DNA from: JAJTHY01 sp964458795
GTDB taxonomy: Bacteria; Pseudomonadota; Alphaproteobacteria; Rickettsiales; Midichloriaceae
Length of the DNA stretch: 11,041 nt
Assembly (NCBI GenBank): GCA_964458795.1
Contig: CAYWJW010000053.1
Coordinates: forward strand, 1 to 11,041
Direction: 5' to 3'
Below the pieces are notes generated by a model. The model ran no database searches. It was not told the origin of the DNA and saw only the letters and a program-made list of their open reading frames with translations. Of the stretch, positions 5,526 to 11,041 are shown piece by piece. The stretch's first letter is position 1. Each line of letters begins with the position of its first letter. A program made the translations under genes and the position numbers.

Positions 5526-7343
5526 ATGACCGAAATGAGAAACTTAGCCATAATCGCCCACGTAGATCATGGAAAAACAACACTTGTGGATAACATGCTT
5601 AAACAAAGCGGTACATTTCGTGAGAATCAGCAGGTTGCTGAACGGGTTATGGATAGCAATGATCAAGAACGTGAGCGTGGCATCACAATACTCGCAAAAT
5701 GCACGTCTATGCATTATGATGGCATTAAGTACAATATTATAGATACACCGGGACACGCAGACTTCGGCGGAGAGGTTGAGCGAGTGCTTTCCATGGTTGA
5801 TGGCGTAATCATCCTGGTTGATGCTTCCGAAGGCCCAATGCCTCAAACCAAATTCGTACTTGCCAAAGCTTTGGCTTTGGGACTGCGTCCAATTGTAGTA
5901 ATTAATAAAGTTGATCGCCCAGATCGTAGAATTGATGAAGTTTTAAATGAGGTCTTTGACCTATTTGTCTCACTTGACGCGAATGACTTACAACTAGACT
6001 TCCCTATCCTTTACGCTTCAGGGCGCAATGGATGGGCGCACGAGCAAGACGATGTGACAGGAACTGATCTCAAACCTTTATTTGATGTGATGAAACGCCA
6101 TGTTCCCGCACCAGACGTAGATAAGACCGCACCATTTGCAATGCTTACAAGCATACTTGCTGCTGACTTATATGTTGGCAGAATTTTGATTGGCAAAGTA
6201 TATGCTGGTACCGCTAAAGTTGGTAGCTCAGTGAAAAGTATAAATCTGGAAGGAAAACAAATTGAAACCGGTAAACTTACCAAGTTGTTTGGTTTCAAAG
6301 GCATTGAACGTATCCCTATTGAAATAGCCGAGGCTGGAGATATAGTCGCAATTGCAGGCATGGAAAAAACCAGTGTTGCTGATACCATATGTGATCCAGC
6401 GGTTGAAGTACCGCTTCGCTCTACACCGATTGATCCACCAACTATGGCTATCACTATAAGTGTTAACAACTCCCCACTTGCGGGCACCGAAGGTTCAAAA
6501 GTTACATCTCGTATGATCCTTGATCGCTTGCAAAAAGAAGCTGAAACCAATGTTGCCATTAGTCTTACGGTATCTGATAGTGGAGAGAGCTTTGAAGTTG
6601 GAGGTCGTGGAGAACTGCAGCTAGGAGTATTAATTGAGAACATGCGCCGCGAAGGCTTTGAGCTTTCCGTATCACGTCCCAAAGTGCTATTTAAACGCGA
6701 TGAAAATAATCAATTACTAGAACCAATCGAAGAAGTGTTTATCGATGTTGATGAAGTCTATAGCGGAACCGTGGTTGAGCAGTTATCAATCCGTAAAGGT
6801 GAGATGAAAGACATGCGCCCATCGAGTGGCGGGAAGATGCGGATAATATTCCATGTTCCATCTAGAGGGCTTATAGGTTATCAAAGTGAGTTCAAAAATG
6901 ATACTCGCGGCACCGGCACTCTGAATCGCATTTTCTATGCCTACGAGCCGTATAAAGGTGATATAGTAGGACGTAGAAATGGTGCATTAATCTCAAATTC
7001 TGCTGGAGAGGCAGTTGCTTATGCTCTCTGGAATTTGGAAGATCGTGGTGTGATGTTTGTATCACCAAAGACCAAGCTTTATGAAGGCATGATCATTGGT
7101 GAACATAATCGGGATAATGATCTAGAAGTAAACCCTATAAAAGGCAAACAACTTACCAACATTCGTGCTGCTGGCAGTGACGAAAATATAAAGCTCACCC
7201 CTCCCAGAATCTTTACCCTTGAAGAAACCCTATCTTACATTAAGGATGATGAGCTAGTAGAAGTAACGCCGCAGAGCATTAGACTTCGCAAAAGAGTACT
7301 TGATCCTAATCAACGCAAGCGAGCTTCTAAAATTGATAATTAA
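5526..7343 (+). CDS. typA: TypA/BipA translational GTPase
   Basis: A 605-aa ribosome-associated GTPase of the EF-G/LepA class, needed for ribosome assembly and growth under stress such as cold. All G motifs are intact: AHVDHGKTT (11-19, P-loop), RGITI (50-54), DTPGH (72-76), NKVD (126-129) and the YASG region (162-165). EF-G-like domain II (about 200-290), domain III, domain V and the BipA-specific C-terminal domain follow; conserved stretches include VSRPKVLFKRD (383-393), GEMKDMRPSSGGKMRIIF (424-441) and PSRGLIGYQSEF (444-455). Length equals the family norm (about 605). The start is ATG 5526, with only a weak AGGA-like RBS. Its stop overlaps by 3 bp that of the convergent ankyrin gene. This is a core gene and the firmest anchor in the window. 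Confidence 0.98.
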   Translation: MTEMRNLAIIAHVDHGKTTLVDNMLKQSGTFRENQQVAERVMDSNDQERERGITILAKCTSMHYDGIKYNIIDTPGHADFGGEVERVLSMVDGVIILVDASEGPMPQTKFVLAKALALGLRPIVVINKVDRPDRRIDEVLNEVFDLFVSLDANDLQLDFPILYASGRNGWAHEQDDVTGTDLKPLFDVMKRHVPAPDVDKTAPFAMLTSILAADLYVGRILIGKVYAGTAKVGSSVKSINLEGKQIETGKLTKLFGFKGIERIPIEIAEAGDIVAIAGMEKTSVADTICDPAVEVPLRSTPIDPPTMAITISVNNSPLAGTEGSKVTSRMILDRLQKEAETNVAISLTVSDSGESFEVGGRGELQLGVLIENMRREGFELSVSRPKVLFKRDENNQLLEPIEEVFIDVDEVYSGTVVEQLSIRKGEMKDMRPSSGGKMRIIFHVPSRGLIGYQSEFKNDTRGTGTLNRIFYAYEPYKGDIVGRRNGALISNSAGEAVAYALWNLEDRGVMFVSPKTKLYEGMIIGEHNRDNDLEVNPIKGKQLTNIRAAGSDENIKLTPPRIFTLEETLSYIKDDELVEVTPQSIRLRKRVLDPNQRKRASKIDN

Positions 7344-8554
7344 TCTATAGTTCTATCTTTGGTTGCAACAATATTTCCTCTCATTATACAGCTAAGAAAT
7401 GCTGGGTGAATATTGTACACTTGCGAAGATATATGTAATATAATTTCTTCTGGCATAAAAGTACTGGCCTTTATTTCGATCTCAAAGTTTGTACCGAAAA
7501 GTGCATTACTGAAATTTCTGCAAACTAAACCTAAGTCGTATACATATGGTATAACTTGTTTAAAAAAACCTTTGTCGCTAGTCGCTATTCTTGAACAGAA
7601 ATTTATCAATGATTTTTTCACAAGTTCATCATCAATAGCATTAAACTTATCAGATAACTTTAAAGCATTTACTAGACACAAATTTCCATCAACGATGCAT
7701 TTTACCTCTGTAATATCAGCGAAAATACTTTTAAACGTATACAAAAAAAGAGGCTTGCTATTAACATTATACTCCATACGACTAATTGCAATATCTCCCG
7801 AAGAATCCGCTTCAAATGGGTTGGCCCCTAATTCACACAATAAATTAAGTACTGGGATATATTTTTCATGATTATAATGCATCAAGTATTTCAAGTGAAC
7901 GAATGCGCTACCATACAGTGGATGTATATAATTTATATTTGCCCCAGCTTCATAAAGCGCGATTATAACTTCCAGATTTCCAGATTTAACAGCTCTATAG
8001 AAAGGAGTGCCATTCTTTGAATCGGCATTTATATCAGCTCCTAGTTCACTTAAGCATTTCACAGCATCTACCGTAGATACAAAATGCATGGGTCTAAGAA
8101 AATGTTCCCTAGCATCAATAACATAGCCATTTAAGTCTTTGAGATAACTACATACCTCAGATACAGAGTAATACTCGGCAAGAATCCTTATTATCTTGGA
8201 ATTACCACATTGTGCTGCAAAATGCATAGGTGGTTTCATATAAAAATACCCCGTCTTTTCTCCACTAGCAATAATAACAGACCAAGCTTGGTCTTCATCA
8301 ATTTCCGTATTATCCTTCAATCTACAACATCTACAAACTATCCGCTCATCACCCTCTTGAATTGCTTTAGTTAAGGCTTCTCTTATATAGAAAAATGGTA
8401 CTACCAGATTAGAACCATATTTTTTTAATTTATCTTCAAATTTTTTAGAGCTGGATTTGTAGAGCAATGTATCTAATTCGTCTTTATTTTCTAGTACAAG
8501 ACGATGATCCCCTCTAATACCATTTACAACAAAGTTTGTAACTTTTTTGAACAT
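7340..8554 (-). CDS. Ankyrin-repeat protein 1 (candidate secreted effector)
   Basis: A 404-aa protein with a degenerate ankyrin-repeat region. Repeats are visible around residues 109-127 (PMHFAAQCGNSKIIRILAE), 155-175 (PMHFVS...CLSELGADIN), 182-208 (GTPFYRAVKSGNLEVIIALY then EAGANINY) and 234-250 (VLNLLCELGANPFEAD). Residues 1-100 form a helical N-terminal region without signal peptide or membrane segment. The last ~40 residues contain FMPEEIILHISSQV (366-379), which resembles the first half of an F-box/PRANC motif (LPxEIxxxI). The ATG at 8554 has only a weak CAGG behind it. Ankyrin proteins of intracellular alphaproteobacteria are commonly translocated into the host cell; secretion here is inferred. 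It is in the same orientation as the second ankyrin gene but separated by a candidate terminator. Confidence 0.85.
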   Translation of the reverse strand: MFKKVTNFVVNGIRGDHRLVLENKDELDTLLYKSSSKKFEDKLKKYGSNLVVPFFYIREALTKAIQEGDERIVCRCCRLKDNTEIDEDQAWSVIIASGEKTGYFYMKPPMHFAAQCGNSKIIRILAEYYSVSEVCSYLKDLNGYVIDAREHFLRPMHFVSTVDAVKCLSELGADINADSKNGTPFYRAVKSGNLEVIIALYEAGANINYIHPLYGSAFVHLKYLMHYNHEKYIPVLNLLCELGANPFEADSSGDIAISRMEYNVNSKPLFLYTFKSIFADITEVKCIVDGNLCLVNALKLSDKFNAIDDELVKKSLINFCSRIATSDKGFFKQVIPYVYDLGLVCRNFSNALFGTNFEIEIKASTFMPEEIILHISSQVYNIHPAFLSCIMRGNIVATKDRTID

Positions 8555-8643
8555 AATAACCTGACTATAACGTTTACAAGCGCCATATTATCATACATAT
8601 GCTATAATTTCATTAATTTATAAATTTTTCTTTATTTTTTATC

Positions 8644-8664
8644 AAAAAAAGTTGCATATACAAC
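8644..8664 (-). terminator. Candidate intrinsic terminator after ankyrin gene 2
   Basis: On the minus strand GTTGT-ATAT-GCAAC (8664-8651) forms a 5-bp stem with a tetraloop, followed directly by seven T residues (8650-8644). The stem is short and AT-containing, so termination is probably partial. It lies about 60 nt beyond the stop of the upstream ankyrin gene and before the start of the next one, suggesting the two are separate transcription units. Confidence 0.5.
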
Positions 8665-8722
8665 AATAATTTAGGACATTGCCATAAATTCTCTGTGAAA
8701 TCTTTGTTCTTTAGCACAAGAA

Positions 8723-10105
8723 TTATTTAAAAGATACGCACCTTTTTTGTTCTTTCTGCATAAGCTTATTTTCAAGGCTCTTGTAAACTTGCTCTTTTTC
8801 CTCTCCCATCTTTTTAAATCCTAAATTCTCAAATCCTTTATAGATCGGAAGAAAAGAACTACTTGGTATAGTAGTGCAGCAATAACCAACGATCAGCTCT
8901 CTTGCCACTGGCAAAAGATCACTAAACCATGATTTACTCACGCATAAAAGTCTTCCTATATTCTTTGCTACATCCGCAATTTGTATTAGTTTTTGCAGAT
9001 TATCATTAAAAATTTTTCTATATTCCAATGGATTTATATATTCATACTTTCCTATATATTTAGAACTTCTTCCTTCGGCTACTTTTTCTATCTCTTCTTG
9101 CCATTTCGCTAGCAGTTCTGAGGAAGCTCCATGCCGTAAGAATAGATATACACCTTTAACATTGGGGTAAAATTTCCATATATATTCTTCAAATGGAGTA
9201 ACCCCTTCCTTATCTTGTCTGTTAGGATCAGATCCAGCTTCAAGCAATGCTTTCTCTAAATCAAAGCCTTCAACTATTCCAGATCTATGAAGTGCAAGAT
9301 GCAGCGCAGTGTTGCCCCTTTTATCTGGCAAGTTAAAATTAGCGTTATATCTGGAAAGCAATTTAACCAATTGAACTTCTATTTCCTGTTTAAAATTTAT
9401 ATTCTCTAATATCCTAGCAAGAGTTTGGCCATCTTGGCTTTGTACAAAATCTTGAATATTACATAACATACAAAGATCGTAGTCTGGATAAAGATGATGC
9501 ACTATACGCTCTAACGACTGCCATAAGTTAGTATCACGATCAACATTTGAGTTAGGTCTAAACTCAAAGATATTGTGCAAACAATCTGCAGCATAACTAG
9601 TACAACAAAGTCCAAGATCTGCTTCATCGCCCAAATATTTTTTAAACAGATCCCGCTTTGAATAATCACGAATCAATATGTTTAATATTATGCCAATTTC
9701 TTTTTCGAAGTTACCAACGAAACACTCAGGTAACATGAAGTTGGGATTTGCTCCTAAGGTCAATAAAAATTCTATCAACTCTAGATCAAGATGGGTTACA
9801 ATAGCCCGCTCTCGCAATAGCAATAGATAGTAGTCAAAATCTATTTTCGCGCCATTCTTATAAAGTAAGTCGATTATTGCTTTGATATTATCAAGCACTT
9901 CTCTTTCTCCTAAGAATCTTTGCATACTATCCATATATGCAATAAAAGCACTAGCCATAGGGGTCTGCTTCTCATTAGGATCAACTCCTTGGGCTAAAAG
10001 ATCTGTAACTGCTTCAACATCTAAATTTTGACACACTTTGTGCAGCTCCAGTCTCCTTGATTTTTTCCTTGAAAAAGTGAATAAATCTATTCCTGCTCTC
10101 TTCAT
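8723..10105 (-). CDS. Ankyrin-repeat protein 2 (candidate secreted effector)
   Basis: A 460-aa protein with ankyrin repeats in two blocks. Residues 19-45 (LELHKVCQNLDVEAVTDLLA then QGVDPNE) and 72-122 (ending LLTLGANPNF) form the first block. Residues 226-327 form the second, with the best repeats at 261-295 (DKRGNTALHLALHRSG, then KALLEAGSDPNRQDK) and 300-328 (EGVTPFEEYIW...LFLRHGAS). Between them, 125-225 is cysteine-containing and not recognisable. The tail at 368-398 ends in LLCVSKSWFSDLL, like the second half of an F-box. The N-terminus (FSRKKSRR) and C-terminus are basic; no signal peptide or membrane segment is seen. The ATG at 10105 lacks any Shine-Dalgarno, and the leader is almost pure A/T. 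Host-directed function is inferred from the repeat type. Confidence 0.85.
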   Translation of the reverse strand: MKRAGIDLFTFSRKKSRRLELHKVCQNLDVEAVTDLLAQGVDPNEKQTPMASAFIAYMDSMQRFLGEREVLDNIKAIIDLLYKNGAKIDFDYYLLLLRERAIVTHLDLELIEFLLTLGANPNFMLPECFVGNFEKEIGIILNILIRDYSKRDLFKKYLGDEADLGLCCTSYAADCLHNIFEFRPNSNVDRDTNLWQSLERIVHHLYPDYDLCMLCNIQDFVQSQDGQTLARILENINFKQEIEVQLVKLLSRYNANFNLPDKRGNTALHLALHRSGIVEGFDLEKALLEAGSDPNRQDKEGVTPFEEYIWKFYPNVKGVYLFLRHGASSELLAKWQEEIEKVAEGRSSKYIGKYEYINPLEYRKIFNDNLQKLIQIADVAKNIGRLLCVSKSWFSDLLPVARELIVGYCCTTIPSSSFLPIYKGFENLGFKKMGEEKEQVYKSLENKLMQKEQKRCVSFK

Positions 10106-10131
10106 TTTTAAATTTACTAAATTTTAGGGCG

Positions 10132-10137
10132 ATTATA
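10132..10137 (-). promoter_or_regulatory. -10 box of ankyrin gene 2
   Basis: On the minus strand a consensus TATAAT lies 27 bp before the ATG. A poor -35 (TTTCCC) sits 17 bp further upstream; TTGAAC is also present but too close. Transcription would start about 20 nt before the ATG, giving a short A/T-only leader with no ribosome binding site. Confidence 0.5.
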
Positions 10138-10274
10138 GTGTGTTTGTTCAAATAGGGAAATGAATTTTCCATTTTTTCAGAGCAATCGCATAAAATATGC
10201 CGGAAGAAGTTTTACTAGCGTACGCAATAAATTTGTCATTTAAAAAGTTTTAAAAAAATTAGTTACCTCTATTC

Positions 10275-10304
10275 TGTCATCTTGCTGCTTGCTAGCAAGA
10301 TCCA
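10275..10304 (+). repeat. 30-bp hairpin repeat, copy 1
   Basis: It starts TGTCAT and ends ATCCA, with the centre GCTGCTTG shared by all copies. ATCTTGCT and AGCAAGAT pair perfectly and a G-T pair extends the stem to 9 bp around a 5-nt loop. The same family of short TGTCAT...ATCCA palindromes is, from memory, abundant between genes in Rickettsiales. Confidence 0.8.
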
Positions 10305-10389
10305 TATTAACCTGAGTTCGGGATTAAAAGCGGATAACGCACATGACAGAACTTGAGAAAAAAGTAGTAATGCATTGATATAAAAAGAA

Positions 10390-10419
10390 TGTCATACCGC
10401 TGCTTGACGGCGGCATCCA
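10390..10419 (+). repeat. 30-bp hairpin repeat, copy 2
   Basis: Same ends and centre as copy 1. The stem ATACCGCTG with CGGCGGCAT pairs over 9 positions with one mismatch and one wobble, around the loop CTTGA. It is inverted relative to copy 3, 92 bp away. Confidence 0.82.
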
Positions 10420-10511
10420 TATATAGTGTAGGTCAACGCTTGTGGTAAATATAGGTGGTTAGTAAATTTCGATTTTTCTATAAAATACTATGTGATATCT
10501 ATGTTGCTCTA

Positions 10512-10541
10512 TGGATACTGCTGTCAAGCAGCAGTATGACA
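10512..10541 (-). repeat. 30-bp hairpin repeat, copy 3 (inverted)
   Basis: Read on the minus strand it has the same TGTCAT start, GCTGCTTG centre and ATCCA end. Its stem ATACTGCTG with CAGCAGTAT is a perfect 9 bp around the 5-nt loop CTTGA. It is the reverse complement of copy 2 apart from a few transitions, so copies 2 and 3 could also pair with each other. Confidence 0.82.
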
Positions 10542-10705
10542 GTGATGCGGTTGTATGGCCCATTAAACTTGAACTAAACAAAGAAAGTGTCATGTACATT
10601 AAAAAGCGGATAACCTTTTTTAAAGATATATGGCAAATGCTACCTCGTGACTCCGATTGCGGGGTCCATGTTCCAATAGAAAATTACTTAAAATATTTTT
10701 GAAAT

Positions 10706-10720
10706 AAAAAAACCCCTCTT
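10706..10720 (-). terminator. rrn terminator whose 5' arm lies upstream of 5S
   Basis: Downstream of 5S (minus strand) AAGAGGGG (10720-10713) runs directly into seven T residues (10712-10706). Its complement CCCCTCTT lies just upstream of 5S (10852-10845), extending to about 12 bp with the flanking A/T and one G-T pair. The stem therefore encloses the whole 5S. It could be both the 5S processing stem and the terminator; no strong local hairpin is seen before the T-run. Confidence 0.55.
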
Positions 10721-10724
10721 CAAG

Positions 10725-10840
10725 GCTTGGCAACGACCTACTCTCCCGTGTCTTAAGACAAAGTACCATCGGCGAAGAAAGGTTTCACTATCGAGTTCGA
10801 GATGGGATCGAGTGTTTCACTTTCTCTATAATCACCAAGC
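10725..10840 (-). rRNA. rrf: 5S ribosomal RNA
   Basis: A complete 5S rRNA of about 116 nt on the minus strand. The terminal stem (GCTTGG with CCAAGC) closes the molecule, and internal landmarks of alphaproteobacterial 5S are present: a CGATCCCATCTCGAACTCG segment (loops B/C region), ATGGTACTTTGTCTTAAGAC and GGGAGAGTAGGTCGTTGCCA at the 3' end. Ends are placed at the base of the terminal stem and may be off by one or two bases. It follows a 23S gene at the right edge across a spacer of about 180 bp, in normal 23S-5S order. No tRNA-fMet is found downstream, unlike the usual alphaproteobacterial operon. Confidence 0.96.
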
Positions 10841-10995
10841 CATAAAGAGGGGCTTTGAGCAATTGTAAGCAGTTAATTAAGATTTTTTATTAAACATATC
10901 TTCAAGTAGATAATGTTTAGGTATATCAATACATACAACCCATAAACAACACTTGTGTTAACGGTATAGTATGATGGTTAATAAACTTATTTCTG

Positions 10996-11014
10996 TATAC
11001 GACACATTCGTATA
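10996..11014. other. Hairpin in the 23S-5S spacer
   Basis: TATACG (10996-11001) and CGTATA (11009-11014) form a 6-bp stem with a 7-nt loop, a few bases downstream of the predicted 23S 3' end. It may mark a processing site. The rest of the spacer (10857-10995) is A/T-rich with no gene seen. Confidence 0.3.
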
Positions 11015-11021
11015 ACCCAGC

Positions 11022-11041
11022 ATTAAGTCAATCGTGCTATT
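11022..11041 (-). rRNA. rrl: 23S ribosomal RNA, extreme 3' end (partial)
   Basis: Read on the minus strand, AATAGCACGATTGACTTAA resembles the conserved 3' end of alphaproteobacterial 23S rRNA (AATAGCTCGATCGGCTT, from memory) with three changes. It is at the expected place, about 180 bp upstream of 5S. Only about 20 nt are in view, so the call depends on position as much as on similarity. The exact end is approximate. Confidence 0.6.

Larger units (their letters stand above)
10106..10724. other. Non-coding stretch with three hairpin repeats
   Basis: About 620 bp between ankyrin gene 2 and the 5S rRNA. I see no convincing gene. The left edge holds the ankyrin promoter. Three copies of a 30-bp hairpin repeat occupy 10275-10541. 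A 16-17-bp imperfect direct repeat (ATTAAAAGCGGATAAC at 10323-10338, with one extra A at 10598-10614) is also present. The only open frame of note, 63 codons from 10511, begins inside a hairpin repeat and has no RBS. Confidence 0.7.

Noticed and set aside
6011..6682. 223-codon minus-strand frame within typA
   Set aside because: Shadow frame opposite a highly conserved core gene; the serine- and proline-rich translation shows no domain.
7413..7871. 152-codon plus-strand frame opposite ankyrin gene 1
   Set aside because: The minus-strand frame has clear ankyrin repeats; this one has no recognisable feature and no RBS.
8600..8608. TGCTATAAT on the plus strand between the ankyrin genes, a perfect extended -10
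   Set aside because: It would drive antisense RNA into ankyrin gene 2, but there is no -35 and such matches arise by chance in A/T-rich spacers; too weak to list as a feature.
10275..10541. CRISPR array
   Set aside because: Three 30-bp repeats are present, but they are in both orientations, unevenly spaced (85 and 92 bp), divergent in sequence, and no cas gene is near.
10511..10702. 63-codon open frame on the plus strand
   Set aside because: Its ATG and first ten codons lie inside a hairpin repeat, there is no RBS, and the protein resembles nothing I know; probably a chance frame.

Overview
The window comes from an AT-rich alphaproteobacterium, most likely of an intracellular lineage (Rickettsiales or Holosporales type). 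It opens with the 3' end of an initiator tRNA (positions 1-30). It closes with a minus-strand 5S rRNA of alphaproteobacterial type, followed at the right edge by what looks like the last ~20 nt of a 23S rRNA, also minus strand. Alphaproteobacterial rrn operons usually end 23S-5S-tRNA-fMet. The simplest reading is therefore that this ~10.7 kb segment lies between two rRNA operons that point toward each other. The two large ankyrin-repeat proteins and the family of short palindromic repeats fit a host-associated lifestyle. The exact taxon cannot be fixed from this window.

Left module (130-2353). A LysE/RhtB-type amino-acid exporter converges on an XRE-HTH/cupin regulator. The regulator is divergent from a two-gene operon of a YbaK-type aminoacyl-tRNA deacylase and a DUF2000 protein (PTH2-like fold family). 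The divergent spacer holds two near-identical palindromic operators, TGTGCG-n6-CGCACA, placed over the -35 boxes of two interlocked promoters. The set looks like a small amino-acid and tRNA quality-control or efflux circuit under one effector-sensing repressor.

Middle module (2442-5296). A 60-aa helical protein overlaps a DUF2971 gene by 8 bp. An extended -10 promoter then leads to a two-gene unit: a DHFR/RibD-C-fold protein and a protein with a Cys-His-Asp pattern like papain/C39-type peptidases. A PhnB-like VOC protein converges on these from the minus strand.

Right module (5383-10105). An interrupted inverted repeat precedes typA/bipA, a complete translational GTPase gene with its own candidate promoter. 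typA overlaps by 3 bp the stop of a convergent ankyrin-repeat gene. A second ankyrin-repeat gene lies upstream of the first on the same strand, with its own consensus -10 box and a candidate intrinsic terminator between them. Both proteins end in segments that faintly resemble parts of an F-box or PRANC domain.

The ~620 bp between the second ankyrin gene and the 5S has no convincing gene. It carries three copies of a 30-bp hairpin repeat whose stems differ by compensatory changes. The 5S gene is enclosed by a 12-bp stem whose 3' arm runs straight into a U-run, so the mature-5S processing stem may also serve as the rrn terminator.
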